A stretch of DNA of 64,000 nt, from contig NC_081813.1 of NCBI RefSeq assembly GCF_030704535.1, positions 218,501 through 282,500 of the forward strand, given 5' to 3'. Positions within the stretch are counted from its first letter, which is position 1. Each line of letters opens with the position of its first letter. This DNA comes from Vitis vinifera (Eukaryota; Streptophyta; Magnoliopsida; Vitales; Vitaceae). Positions 49,538-63,033 of the stretch are shown here, in pieces. Below the pieces are notes generated by a model. The model saw only the letters and a list, made by a program, of their open reading frames with translations, had not been told where the DNA came from and searched no databases. The translations under genes were made by a program, and so were the position numbers.

Positions 49538-49828
49538 TTAAGCAAACACTGGACCCTTTACTTTTGCCAATCCCTTCGTAGCAAAAAATGCATATATGTA
49601 TCCCATAAACCGGAGGAGAAGATCTAGGGGGCACCAAACATGTCCTCGAGCATTTGCCCAAAGATGATTATATGGGACTGGAAGGTTTATGCCATAAAAT
49701 CCAAGAAGCCAGGTTGTGAAGTCCTCCGGCGTCTTTCCCTTTATCACCTTCTTGTACTTCACCAACAATACCCACTATTAAACTCTCTTCAGTCCTCTAA
49801 GTATGCCTCTACCCGAATCATTCTCCAT
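49538..49828 (-). pseudogene. Probable decayed gene of unknown family
   Basis: From an ATG at 49826-49828 the minus strand reads MENDSGRGILRGLKRV. It then meets two stops near 49779-49784, after which the same frame continues as KYKKVIKGKTPEDFTTWLLG and PVPYNHLWANARGHVWCPLD to a stop at 49538-49540. The composition (YNH, ARGHVWCPLDLLLRFMGYIY) looks like a real protein, not a random frame, but I do not recognise it. Either the stops make it a pseudogene, or the two parts belong to different exons. A 4.2-kb LTR-type insertion begins only 68 bp upstream of its ATG, which would separate it from its promoter. Confidence 0.35.
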
Positions 49829-50891
49829 GTGGGTGGGTCCCAGCCATTAATCTGTTGGTTGCCAGCTGAATTTACAGAAAAAAAGGAAGTCAATGTGTAG
49901 ACCCCCGGAAGAGGGACTTTTTTTTTGAATTTTAAGTTTTATTTTCCCGGGGCTCGACATGATGGGAGGGCTGTGTTTGGGGGCTATGAGGCTGCAGAGA
50001 GGGCAGAGTTTTTGGGCGGCAGAGGGGACGGGATACGGCTGGCTTGCTGAGGAAGACACGAACGGAAGCTAAAGGGAAGACAGAGAGATAGAAAGGGGGG
50101 GCTTTTCTGGGAGGCGGAGGACGAATCGAGAAGGAGAGTGAGAGCTTATAGAGGAGGGAGTTGAGTAAGCACTACCAGAGAGGTTCAGGTATGGCCAACA
50201 TGGATTTCTTTATTTTGGATTTCTTCATTTTCCTTCTCTATTATTGTTGTTTTTTTAGTATAACTTGTTGTTGATCTCTTGGTTCACATTTCCTGGAGTT
50301 TTGTTCGGGTATGAGCTGTCTCTGTTGCAGCTTTCCTATAAAATGTCTAAATCATGCCTGGGTCTTTGTCTAAAATTTATTGATCTCACTTACCTTCGTT
50401 TAAGCACATGGATTGTAATATGAAACGTGGCTGTCTGACTGGTTCGTTTTATTTCATTCTTTTGTGCTCTGTTTGTACTCTGTTTTCGATTGTTCTCCTT
50501 TGTTTCTGGTCTGTTCAAAGTGTTGGATATCTCAGTTGGGTTGATCATTTTGGTTGGGATATTTATGGGAGAGCCCCATGAGAAGCTCGATTCTCATACA
50601 AACGAAAATTCTGGATACCTGTAAAGTGTGTGAACCACACTCATGAAATGCTGAGAGATGCAAAAGAGAAAGCCCAGAAAGTTGAGGATGGACCCCATTG
50701 TGCCATCTCTTGGATGTTTAGAAAAATCCGCTCAGTCCCAACTCGAATTCATTCAGAAGAATCTGAATCAGGGTGTCAATTTGGACCTACTGAACATTGA
50801 AGACCTTAACCTGGACCACCAAATACCTCGGGGTCACCCAGAAATTGTTTTTCTTCCCAAGACCAATTTCCACATCATATGTTCCCTCCCT

Positions 50892-51303
<412 letters not shown>

Positions 51304-51639
51304 TAGCCACCAAAGCAAGAAGGTTCCGCCCTTGCCGCCGTCTATGATGGTGGATTTGTGGGTGTATAGGTCCGATGCATCAGCGCTTCAAGACTAAATG
51401 GTGCTGAACGGGAATGCGGCGACCTTTCCAGGAGTATTAGGTGGTGAGGTGTCGAAGAGGTGGAGCCCGAGCTACGGGAAACACAAACCAGTGATGTTCA
51501 AACAGCTGGTGGAGTTGTCAGTTTGACGTATTGAAAATCCTTTATTTCTTGCCGCCTCACAAATCCCCAAGTTCGGGACTCCACTCTGCATGGTCTTACA
51601 TGGCCAGCTTTGGCCCATCTCCCTAACGTCCACTCCCCT

Positions 51640-53480
51640 TTTAGATTATTCATTTATTCGTTTACCTATTTGTTTATTTTATGCAAATTCTTCATATTTG
51701 AAACCAAAGTTTAATTTCCGGTTCCCCTTTTAACTTTCGAATTTAACTTTCAAAATCTTCACTCTCAAAATTTAATTCCTCAAAATTCTTTTCGTAAATC
51801 TAATTTTCCAGGTTTCCGTTTTTCAAATAATTTCCGAATTCTCAATTTCCCAAAAGTTAACCTTCAAAAAATCCAATTTTCACATTCGTCCATTAAATCT
51901 TTACTACTTCTATCGTTATTATTTTATTTTATCTATTTATCCGTTCATTTTCCAATTTACACCTTCGAACGATTTTTCAAAATTTCGATTTTCGAATTTA
52001 ATTTCCGATTCCTGATATCTCAATTTTCACGCTTACTTATTTTATTACTATTATTAATATTCTATATTCATTTATTTAATTCGTTAAAAACCCAATCATT
52101 AAAGTTCAATTCTTCAAAATCCTGACTCCCTAATTTAATCTTCAATCTCAAATTTCACCATCCACTTTTCATCCGTTCAAATATCGTTTTTCTAATTAGT
52201 AACATTATTCTATATTTATCTATTTTACAATTTCTAAAAATCTCATTCTTACATTTAATTCTTAAAAACCCCATTTTCAAATAATCTCTAAGACTTCAAT
52301 TTTCAAATATCCTTCAAAAATCTCATGTCTTAATTTAATTCTTCAAATTTTCGTTTAAATCTTATGATCATCAATTACTATCATATATTCATCTATCTAT
52401 CTAATCTAATTCTTCAAAAATCTCATGCCTTAATTTAATTTTTCAATCATAAAAATTCTACAATTCGCCTAAATTTTATCCTCATCAATTAAAATCATCA
52501 TTCCATACCTATTCAAAGCCCAATTTATAAAAATTCAACCTTCAAATAATACTTCAAAATTTCGATCTTTAAAATTCAATTCCAATTTCCGAAAATTCTC
52601 ATACTCACTTTAATCTATTTAATTATTATTATTTTATGTATTTATTCTAAAATTCCATTTTAAACAATTCTTTAAAATTTCCGAATTTCAAATTTAATTT
52701 CTAATTCCAAAATTCCAATATTCACATTAATCTATTTAATTATTATTATTTTGATCATTTATTCTAAAAATTCCATTTTAAACAATTCATTAAAATTTCT
52801 GATTCCCAAATTAAATTCCTAGTCCCAAAAATTCCCATATTCCCATTAATTTATTTAATCATTAGTATTTTATTTATTTATTTCAAAAATCCATTTTAAA
52901 TCAAAATTCTTTAAAACTTCTGATTTCCGAATTAAATTCCCAAACCCGAAAATTCCTATATTCCCATTAATTTATTTAATCATTAGTATTTTATCTCCAT
53001 TATAAATCAATTCTTTAAAACTTCAGATTTACAAATTAAATTCCTAATCCTGAAAATTCTTATATTCACATTAATTTAATCACTAATAGTTTGTTTATTT
53101 ATCTTAAAATTCTATTTTAAACAATTCTTTAAAATTTATGCCTTCAAATCTAATTTCCAATTTCGAAAATTCCAGCATTCCCATTCATTTATTTAATCAT
53201 TATTTTTGTCCTTATTATTATTATTCCATTTATTTATTTCAAAATTCCATTTTTAAACATTTTTTTGAATCCCAATTTCCGAACTTAATTTCCGATTTCT
53301 AAAATTCTAATTTCTTTCAAGTCTGACATCCTAAATTTCCAACTCTTAAATTTAATTCCCAATACTCCAATTTTCAAATAAATTTCAAAAATCCAATTTT
53401 CTCTCTAACAGTTTTAATTCTCTTCGGGTTTCAAATAATCTTCGGTTTCTCTTGATTTTATATAAGCACGAATGCTATTT
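51640..53480. repeat. AT/pyrimidine-rich degenerate tandem array within the LTR-type unit
   Basis: Clearest at about 52630-53270. Units of roughly 110-120 bp share CCATTTTAAACAATTCTTTAA, then a TTAAATTCCTAATCCC-like part and ATTAATTTATTTAATCATTA. Earlier sequence from 51640 is looser, with recurrent AATTTCCGATT and TTTTCAAAT words. Non-coding. Such arrays are common in long plant LTRs. Confidence 0.65.
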
Positions 53481-54105
53481 TCATAATTCCAGAATAATGG
53501 AATTTGCGGGACTAATTCGTGCAAAATAGAATGGGCTTTGGTGGGGGCCCCACATATGAGATTTCATGATTGATTGACTGATTGATCGATTCATTTGCCA
53601 TGTGTGATCGATTTACTCTGTTCCTTGATATACATATAATCATTTTGCGTTTATTCACTAACCTCATTCCATGATAGCGCGTTGCTGTTTGCTGCCCAGG
53701 TATGCATTCACTCATTCTGATCATTCACTATATATATTCTGATTCTCATATATGCATGATTGATGTGAGTACCCATTGACTTTCTTATTCGATTGCCACG
53801 TCAGTTTCACTTTATTAGTAGAGACCCAAATTTAGGGATTTAGAGGGGTGCTACGGTCTCTACCGTACCTTCCCGATAAGTAACCTGACCCCCGAACCCG
53901 ATCCGGTTTTTCACAGACCATTTTTTCCAAAACAAGGAGTCACACTTAGGGTTTTTCTTTCTTATTTTGTTTACCCTTTAAAAATAAAACAAAAATAAGT
54001 GGCGACTCCAAGTCATTTTTAATCCAAATCAATTTTTCAAAATAAGAGTCGAGCTCGCCATCGAGTGGAAAACGCACTGAGCCGAAATGCGGGGTCCACA
54101 CAATG

Positions 54106-55541
54106 ACTTCTTCTTGAGCATGAAAGGTTTGTCTTGCCACTTGCCTGTTTCCATGGACTAATGTCACATCAAATTAACCCAATTAATTTTCTTTGAAAAT
54201 TCAGTGAATTAAACTTGCAGAGATTTCAGAGAACAAGAAATAGCTCGATCTCTACTCTTTTACCTTTTGGATCTTTCCCTTTACACCATAAGAGAGTAGA
54301 TCAGTTAGCTGATCAGCAATGGAGGTTCAGATTCAAGGCCAGTCAGTGGCTTCATTCTCCGTGCAGCGGCATCATTGCAACCATGAAGCCTTTGGCATTA
54401 TTCAGCCTTTTGCTTTTGCTACTTTTTACCTGATGAGTTTTTTAGGGTATGGTTTGGACTTTGGAGGGCATCCACATAAATCACGGAGGGTGGAGATGTG
54501 GAAGTGGAAGTAGTACCTTTGTCCTGCTTACTGGCATCTCCTACGGCCCATTGACATCTCAGAATACAAAGGTAAAAAGGGAATTATATTTGTTTCCATT
54601 ATCTACCACAAAATCAATTCGGGTACAGCTGACTATTGTAAAGGGAATACCGCAGGGAATACAGCTTATCCAAGATACAAAAGAGTCTGACACCTTTCAT
54701 TTCTCCTTTGATAACGCATTGATTTTTTATTAGATACAGCTTTTCACCATCAGGAGTATTATTGACAGATATATGATATATCCCAATAGAAATTGTAAGG
54801 AAAAAAATCTAAGATATTGAATGTCTCCATCAAATTTCAAATTTAGGTGTAATGACATTGAATAGTTGAATACAGGTAGAAATCATTAAATAAATGTGAT
54901 TAAAATATATATAAAAACAATACAATAGAAAGTAATAGGAATCAGGACTTATATACATATCATATCACCTAAACGATAATGTTTTTCTATAAATACCAAA
55001 TCGGTGCAATTATCAGACCCCCCACATGATAAATGATGACACCTAACTGCATGCATGAATAATTGGCATGAAGTAAGTGCCCAAAAAGGATGAGGGTGGG
55101 AGTAGAAAAATTAATGATGGTGGAAACCAAAGGACAATTACTGATAAGAAACAAGATATACCACCCTCCCATTGGAATGTGTGTAGTGTACAGAGCTTCC
55201 CAACTTGTGAGTTCAAACTTGAAAAAGTAGATGGGTCTACATATTTTTTTTTAAATTAAATATTAAAAGTGAGTGGAAATGATGAAAGGTATGTAAACGA
55301 AAGAGGAACCTCCTCTTGGGCTTTCACGTGGGCTTCTATTAAATTAAACAAAAGAAAGAATAAAAAAACAAAGAAAATTTTCTTGCATCGTATTATTAAA
55401 TTAAACAAAAGAAAGAATAAAAAAAACAAAGAAAATTTTCTTGTATCGCATGGAAAAGAAAAAGAAAAAGCAAACAGGGAAAGAAAAAGGAAAAAGGAAA
55501 GGAAAAATCCATGAAGCATCGTTGTCCTGACTCCTCCGTAT
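54106..55541. other. Intergenic region upstream of the first PME gene
   Basis: No supported gene. Short plus-strand frames at 54215-54733 have no domain. 55320-55450 contains a direct repeat of about 60 bp (AAATTAAACAAAAGAAAGAA occurs near 55341 and 55396). 55440-55510 is a purine-rich run (GAAAAAGAAAAAG) just before the PME promoter. Confidence 0.45.
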
Positions 55542-55549
55542 TATTTATA
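55542..55549 (+). promoter_or_regulatory. TATA box of the first PME gene
   Basis: TATTTATA lies 59 bp upstream of the ATG at 55601, followed by pyrimidine-rich sequence. It also argues against the earlier in-frame ATG at 55511, which would lie upstream of this box. Confidence 0.5.
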
Positions 55550-55600
55550 CCACCCTTCTCCCCCTCCATTGTCTACACCATTCGCCACAAAATCCCACAG

Positions 55601-58600
55601 ATGCCCAGTGTAAAGCAATTCTTCACGGGAATGTCAGATTCCGGCAAGCACACTTCCATCTCCAAGAGAAACAAAAAGCTCTTCTTGCTTGTCTTTTCTT
55701 CTGTGCTGCTCATTGCAGCTGTAGTTGGCATTGTCGCCGGCGTCCACTCTCGGAAGAGCTCCACCAACGATGTGGGATTGACTGCTGGACATGCGGTTCT
55801 CAAGTCTGCATGCAGCAGCACTCGGTACCCGGATTTATGCTACTCCGCCATTGCAACCGTTCCCGGAGCCAGCAAGAAGGTGACCAGCCAGAAGGACGTG
55901 ATCGCGGTGTCTCTTAACATCACCGTTACCGCCGTTGAGCACAACTACTTCACCATTGAGAAGCTCCTGGATTTCAAGAATCTCACCAAGCGTGAGAAGG
56001 CCGCTCTCCATGATTGCCTGGAGACCATCGACGAGACGCTGGATGAGCTGCACGTGGCCATGGACGACCTGGACGAATACCCCGACAAGAAATCGCTAAC
56101 CCAGCATGCGGATGACCTCAAGACCCTGATGAGCGCGGCAATGACCAACCAAGAGACGTGCCTCGACGGGTTTTCGCATGACGACGCTGATAAGCACGTC
56201 CGCGAGGTGCTGCTCAAGGGTCAGAGGCACGTGGAGCATATGTGCAGTAACGCACTGGCCATGATCAAGAACATGACCGACACTGACATCGCCAGAGAAC
56301 GTGAAGCCATGAACCGGAAGCTCATGGAGGAGAGGGACGAGAGCGGGTGGCCCAAGTGGCTGTCCGCAGGGGACAGGAGGCTGTTGCAGTCGTCTTCAGT
56401 GACGCCTGATGTAGTGGTGGCGGCGGACGGGAGTGGGGATTACAAGACGGTGTCGGCAGCGGTGGCGGCCGCCCCTGAGAAGAGCAGTAAGAGATACATT
56501 ATCGGAATCAAGGCGGGGGTTTACAAGGAAAACGTAGAAGTGGGCAAGAAGAAGACCAATATTATGTTCTTGGGAGATGGCCGAAGCAACACTATCATCA
56601 CTGGAAGCAAAAATGTTGTAGATGGCAGCACAACCTTCAACTCTGCAACTGTTGGTAAGTTTCCTTCTTTGTCGCTTTTTCAAAATAGTCCTTCTACGCG
56701 CATATTGAGATTCATCTCTCGTACCACCCCATTGCAGCTAATTTTAGAGATCATAACGATAGAACAAGCCAGAGAAAAAGACAAGGGTCCACTTGCACTG
56801 TCATCAGCCTCCAAACCAACATGCGTGTGTCAGTCTATTTTTCCGCATTCCTAACAATTCCCAATGTGATACTTCCTGACTCGGTCATTAGGTCACCGGG
56901 CCAGTTCACAATGATGCCCGGCTTCCGCAGCCTCTATGTCTCTGCCTTCTGTTTTATATTCCTTTCACATCCTGAGGGTTTGGCCAGATCCAACTTATAA
57001 AACTACAGTTCTGCAGAAGAAAACCAGTCTCACCAAGCATAATGAGGAAAAGACGTATTGTTTGAAGAGGAGAAGATAAGTGTGATCCCGAAGCTTAGTC
57101 ACCTTTGAGACAAATTATGGAAGTGGGGCATAATGGTGACGACACTTGTAGTCATCAGCTAGGCATTTCTAACACCTATTCCGTGTCTATTTAGGACATG
57201 AAGGGTTATACTCTGGATGGACACACGTCAGGACCAGAGCTCCGAAATCCTCACAATTGTGGGGCTCTGAGCTCTGGTCTGTCCCCAACATTTCTATTAT
57301 TATCTTCTAGTTCTCTATATCCCTTTGAATAGGTGGCTCACAGCTCACGACCCTTTTGTCTGGCTCACTCTCTTTTTGCTTGTTGCATGAGTGCTAGCTG
57401 TTTCCTTTAATTATGGTCCCTTTGAAAAGGAACAAACGTTAAATGTCAAGCCATATATTTCAGTTTTGAAAAACTATCCTTCATGTTGAAAATGGAGGAG
57501 AGACGCTAGATATCGAACACCAAAATGGGAAAAGATCATAAACTAATGGGGAAAAGCAAAGAAAAACCAGCTAGGATGGGCCAGGGTTGCTGCCTTTTTA
57601 ACTGTATAACAAAAAAGAATATGCTGACAATTGGCTACTCTATCTAATTAAGGAATGCATTCACTTCATGATGGCTAAACTACACGAGGTCAAAGTTGAT
57701 CTCTCATAAAAACTTCCACTTATCCCACATTAACATCATTAATGGCTTCAAACTTAGACAGTTAGGGCCATATGTATAAGGAAGGCACATGGGTTTCTAA
57801 TTCTTTCCTGCATAGTTACCTATCTCTGCATGTATCCTCACCTAGCTATAAGATTGCAAATAAAGAATAAAAAATTTCTCTATGTGACATGTGTAGCCAC
57901 TTGCTTTGGCCTTTAGATCATTAACATGAGTTGTTATTTTCATGTGGGTGCAGCTGTGGTTGGCGAAAAATTTATAGCCCGGGACATAACCTTCCAAAAC
58001 ACAGCAGGGCCCTCAAAGCATCAAGCCGTTGCTCTTCGAGTTGGGTCAGACTTATCAGCATTCTACAAATGCGATATGCTGGCATACCAAGACACCCTTT
58101 ATGTTCACTCCAATCGCCAATTTTACATAAATTGCCTTGTAGCAGGCACTGTTGATTTCATCTTTGGCAATGCTGCAGCTGTGTTTCAAGACTGTGATAT
58201 CCATGCTCGCCGCCCCAATTCAGGCCAAAAGAACATGCTTACTGCTCAAGGCAGGACTGACCCTAACCAGAACACTGGAATTGTGATTCAGAAGTGCAGG
58301 ATTGGTGCCACTTCTGACCTCCAAGCTGTTATTAGCAGCTTCAAAACATACCTTGGGAGACCATGGAAGGAATACTCGAGGACTGTTGTTATGCAAACAT
58401 CAATAACCAATGTGATCGACCCTGCTGGATGGCATGAATGGAGTGGGAGTTTTGCACTGAGCACATTGTATTATGGAGAGTACCAAAACACCGGGGCTGG
58501 GGCTGGAACCTCAAAGAGAGTAACATGGAAGGGCTTCAAGGTGATTACTAGTGCTAGTGAGGCTCAAGGTTTCACTCCTGGGACGTTCATTGCAGGCAGT

Positions 58601-58645
58601 AGTTGGTTGGGCTCCACCGGCTTTCCCTATTCTCTTGGTCTGTAA
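55601..58645 (+). CDS. PME3: Pectin methylesterase with PMEI pro-region (PME2/PME3-like)
   Basis: Exons 55601-56654 and 57954-58645 (GT/AG intron of 1299 bp, phase 1) give 581 aa. A signal anchor at about residues 24-47 (KLFLLVFSSVLLIAAVVGIV) sends it to the secretory route. A PMEI-like pro-domain follows (Cys-rich helices, HDCLETIDETLDELH, NQETCLDGFSHDDADK). The processing motif RRLL at 259-262 lies before the catalytic domain. Catalytic residues are all present and correctly spaced: Gln375 and Gln397 region, Asp398 (QDTLY), Asp419 (DFIFGN), Arg487 and Trp489 (YLGRPWKEY). It removes methyl esters from homogalacturonan in the cell wall. The sequence matches the Arabidopsis PME2/PME3 pair as I remember it; which of the two cannot be decided. 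An upstream in-frame ATG (55511) would add 30 residues. Confidence 0.93.
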
Positions 58646-60671
58646 TTGTAAACTAGTATCCTTCTAGTGTTGGCCGAGTGTATTGAGTATGAGTTAATTT
58701 ATTGAGCGATGCATTTGGAGGTTTTTTGTCAGCTTAATTGACAATGTAATTCCTTTGGAAAAACAACAAGGCTGCATTCGAAGCTTGATTTTTTATGCTT
58801 CTCTATCAATTGGACCATAATGAGACTCATTAGTTTGTTTCATTCCTGCTGCACTAGAAAAGCTTAAGAGTTCTGGGTGCTGTGCTCTGTAGCAACCTGC
58901 CACTTCTACTCACATTTTATCATCTAGGACCCAAAGAAAAATTGTACCACAAGGGGAGTATAACTGTATAACTGTATAACAAATATAACATTTCAATGGG
59001 CATAACCAAAGAGAACTAGACCATAAATTCTGAAAATCCACCTAAAATATAGGAGCCCAAGCAGAGAAACAGCAACCCCATTTCAAAAACAGAGAATCCA
59101 AGAAGGATTCTTCTGCCCCTCTTGCTGAAGTGGGAAACTTGAAATCATCTCAATAAGGATTGAAATCAACATAGATCAGTTCCCATGTTTTGGGCCTTGT
59201 AGGTGACCCAACACAGGTAAAACGATTCTGGATTCTGAGAAAACTAAAGAGATTGCGAAGAAAGCAATTGGGTTGTTCATGAGATGCAGGGCTCTTGGTT
59301 TTGTGTTTTTGGATGCGCTGGGCGTAAGAATTCAATCAGGATCCCTCATCTTGCTTAATGAGACTTTGGTTGAACAACCATTAAAATTTTCATATTGCAG
59401 GATCTCATCTTTTTCAATTGCTCAAGAAAGAACCACCTTGAGGCATTCCTAGTAGGGTCAATCATTTATCAAGTCCTTCCTCAAGTACTACTCATTTCTA
59501 CTCAGAATCCTCAGTTTACCCCATCACATTACTTGATTTATACAGGACAGTAGGATAGAGGATGCAGCCACTCAAGAATCTAGCCTGAAAAAAAGCCCAT
59601 TAAGGTCTTGTTTGACGGATATAAAACAGGAGTTATCAACATTGCTCATTAGAGGTCTAGGTAATGGACATGGTTCAACAATACTGTGAACATGGATCAT
59701 GTTCTTTTGGGTCCTAAACCGTTTCTTTCCAGAAATTTCTGAAAATTTAGGGAACATCAGAAGGGCATCTGGACATATGGAACATTCGTGCGTACCACCA
59801 CTTTGTTGGACGCGGTTTAGGTATGGTAATGTTTGAGTTGTAAGGGTCAAACTTAAACAAAAATTATATTGTTTCACTTCCTTTCAATCTTCTTTTCTGA
59901 AATATCTTATAATGTACAACTCATTTAACAAATGATAGTTCCACAAATCCTTGTGTTTTTCTCTTAAACAAAAAGGCAAATCTCAAGAGGTGTAAGAGGC
60001 GCAATTGCCGGGCACGCGTCAATGAAGTTTGGCACTTGCACATGGCCGGTTGCCCATTTGAATTAGTCCATATGAAAGGAACCCAACACCACATCAAGCT
60101 GATCTAAGCTTCAATCTACTAAAGAATAAAAGACATCGGCATCCTTCTCAAAAGTTTAATTTGCCCCTTCCCCACTATGAAAATGGCTTGAAGAAAGACC
60201 ACAGAACGGAAGACAAAGGAATGATTATGCAAAATGTGATGGTGGTAGGTGGTAACTGGTAACTAGTAAGTGAGGTTTGGGAATTTGAGAAGTGGTTTAT
60301 GAAGCTGCAAGCCTGCAAAGAACATGGGTGGGCATTGGACTTGGGGCATGGGGAAGTTGACCTACGGTTTTGTCTAGCTGTCAAGCTGTTTAAAGATATT
60401 TTGGGCATTTGGGTATGGCAGAGAACCTTGGGCCATCGCCCGTTGCCATTTGTGTGGACATGGTTTTACAAATATACAACACTACCCCACCACACTTACG
60501 CATGTGACCCCGTTGCCCAGTGGGGCACATTTGCCATTCCTAAATTTAATAGATAGCTAATTGAATTTGGTTTAAAACAGAGTGATTTTGTCGTTTTAAT
60601 GATTGATTCAACATCTCAACGAGGAAGCATCGAAGAAACTAGAAAAATATAATGGTTTCCCTGTTATAAGC
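58646..60671. other. Spacer between the two PME genes
   Basis: About 2.1 kb. 58646-58850 is the 3' UTR and flank of the first gene. Several short minus-strand frames (59150-59335, 59572-59877, 60175-60408) have no domain. The promoter of the second gene lies at about 60500-60680. Confidence 0.45.
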
Positions 60672-60679
60672 TATAATAA
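60672..60679 (+). promoter_or_regulatory. TATA box of the second PME gene
   Basis: TATAATAA, 98 bp upstream of the ATG at 60770, in a locally AT-rich stretch followed by GCCATCCCCAC. Assigned by motif and spacing. Confidence 0.45.
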
Positions 60680-60769
60680 AAAGCCATCCCCACACATTCC
60701 AAAGCTCCCAAAACCCAATATCCTTTGTGCAAAGCCTCTGATCTACATCTCTAGCTGCTGATATAGTAC

Positions 60770-63033
60770 ATGGATTCGATCAAATCCTTCAAGGGTTATG
60801 GCAAGGTGGACGAGCTGGAAGAGCGAGCATTTAAGCGCAAGACCCGCAAGCGCCTCATCATTCTCATTATCTCCTCAGTCGTGTTAGTGGCGGTCATCAT
60901 CGGTGCGGTTGCAGGAACCTTGATCCACAAGAGCAAGTCTGAGTCCAACTCTGTCCCGGCCAGTCCCGTATCGCCGGCCACCTCCATCAAGGCTGTGTGC
61001 AGCGTCACTCAGTACCCAGATTCATGCGTCTCCAGCATCTCTTCCCTCGACACCTCCAACACCACCGACCCAGAGGAGCTCTTCAGACTCACTCTCCGGG
61101 TCGCCATTGCTGAGCTCTCCAAGCTATCTTCCTTACCCAGGCAGCTCAGCGCCAAGTCCAACGATGCCCAACTCAAGAAGGCGTTGGGAGTTTGCGAGAC
61201 CGTGTTCGAAGACGCGATCGACCGGCTCAACGACTCCATCTCGTCGATGGAGGTGCGGGAGGGGGAGAAGCTGTTATCCGCCTCCAAGATCGACGACATC
61301 AAGACGTGGCTCAGCGCCACCATTACCGACCAAGAAACATGCTTGGACGCTCTTGAGGAGCTCAACTCCACTCTCCTGAATGAGGTCAAAACCGCGATGC
61401 AGAACTCCACGGTCTTCGCTAGTAACAGCTTGGCCATTGTGGCTAAACTAATCGGCATCCTCCACGACCTAGACATCCAGGTTCACCGCAAACTGCTGAG
61501 CTTCTCCAATTCCGATCAGTTTCCCGATTGGGTGGGGGCTGGCGAGCGGAGACTGCTCCAGGAAACAAAGCCAACCCCAGATGTGACGGTGGCGAAGGAC
61601 GGCACTGGAGACTACGTGACCATAAAAGAAGCAGTGGCAATGGTGCCGAAGAAGAGTGAAAAGCGATTCGTGATATACGTAAAGGAAGGCAACTACTCGG
61701 AGAACATCATTTTAGACAAGAGCAAATGGAACGTCATGATATACGGCGACGGGAAGGATAAGAGCATCGTCTCCGGCAACTTGAACTTCATTGATGGGAC
61801 CCCCACCTTCGCCACAGCCACTTTCGGTACATTTTTTTTTACCTCCCTTTTGTCCTTTTCTCTACTTTCACCATTCACTCTCCAGCGATGCCATGCTTTT
61901 TTCTTTACTTATTTCTCTTAATAAAAATAGGATTAATCATATCTAAGCATGGCCGGCCTTAGATTCCATACAGTGTCTACACACTTTATCACTCTTTTTA
62001 GGTCTTGAAAATCTTCATAACTTCAATCCAGAGGTTGAAATGGTTGGTGGGTTTGACGAGGCATTCTCATCAGCGGTTAATGTCCATGTGCTGCACCCGA
62101 TGGCTTCCTTTTTTTTTTCTTTTTTTTTTTCCTTCTCTTTTCGGATGCAGCCTGCAGTGTCTGTGTCCCATGAGTCATGTGGAACAAATCAGAATAAATA
62201 GGAGGGTTGTTGTTGGGTCCTAGTCACTAACCCCACCAGCACGTCCATTAACTTCTCCCGCCAAACAGGCTCAGACCCACTATGGGGTTTGTACTTGGGC
62301 GGCTGGGGCTTATCCATATAGAATTGACAGCTGACTAGTACTTTAATTTACAGCCGCTGTGGGGAAGGGGTTTATAGCAAAGTACATGAGGTTCGAGAAC
62401 ACGGCAGGTGCGGCGAAGCATCAGGCGGTGGCCTTCCGCTCAGGGTCTGACATGTCCGTCTTCTACCAGTGCTCATTCGACGCCTTCCAGGACACCCTAT
62501 ACGCCCACTCCAACCGTCAGTTCTACCGGGAGTGCGACATCACAGGCACCATCGACTTCATCTTCGGCAACGCGGCTGTCGTCTTTCAGGCCTGCAAAAT
62601 CCAGCCCAGGCAGCCAATGTCCAACCAATTCAACACCATTACTGCTCAGGGCAAGAAGGACCCCAATCAGAACACTGGCATTTCCATCCAAAAATGCTCC
62701 ATCTCCGCTCTCAATACTCTGACAGCACCCACGTACCTGGGCAGGCCATGGAAGGCCTACTCCACCACCATCGTGATGCAGTCAAACATCGGCTCATTCT
62801 TGAACCCAAAAGGCTGGACGGAATGGGTCACCGGCGTCGACCCTCCCAGCACCATCTTCTATGCTGAGTTTCAAAACACTGGCCCAGGAGCTACCCTTGA
62901 TCAAAGAGTCAAATGGGCTGGATTCATGACCAACATCACAGAGGATGAGGCAGCCAAGTTCACAGTCGGAACATTCATCCAAGGCGCCAGTTGGTTGTCA
63001 GAGAGCAGCGTGACCTTCGATGCATCCTTGTGA
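60770..63033 (+). CDS. PME1: Pectin methylesterase with PMEI pro-region (PME1-like)
   Basis: Exons 60770-61826 and 62354-63033 (GT/AG intron of 527 bp, phase 1, the same position as in the neighbouring PME) give 578 aa. The N-terminus MDSIKSFKGYGKVDELEE is close to Arabidopsis PME1 as I recall it. A basic stretch and membrane anchor (RLIILIISSVVLVAVIIGAV, about 29-48) precede the PMEI-like region (DDIKTWLSATITDQETCLDA). RRLL at 260-263 marks the pro-region cut. Catalytic residues: Asp399 (QDTLY), Asp420 (DFIFGN), Arg483 (YLGRPWKAY). It de-esterifies wall pectin. It is strongly diverged from its neighbour, so the tandem pair is old. The intron has a T-rich tract near 62108-62130. Confidence 0.93.

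Noticed and set aside
54215-54733. Overlapping plus-strand frames beside the LTR-type unit
   Set aside because: Three short frames with no recognisable product.
55511-55600. Upstream in-frame ATG of the first PME gene
   Set aside because: It lies before the TATA box at 55542, and the extra 30 residues do not match the family N-terminus.
59572-59877. Minus-strand 101-codon frame with a CSICPD motif between the PME genes
   Set aside because: A single Cys pair is not a zinc finger; no other support.
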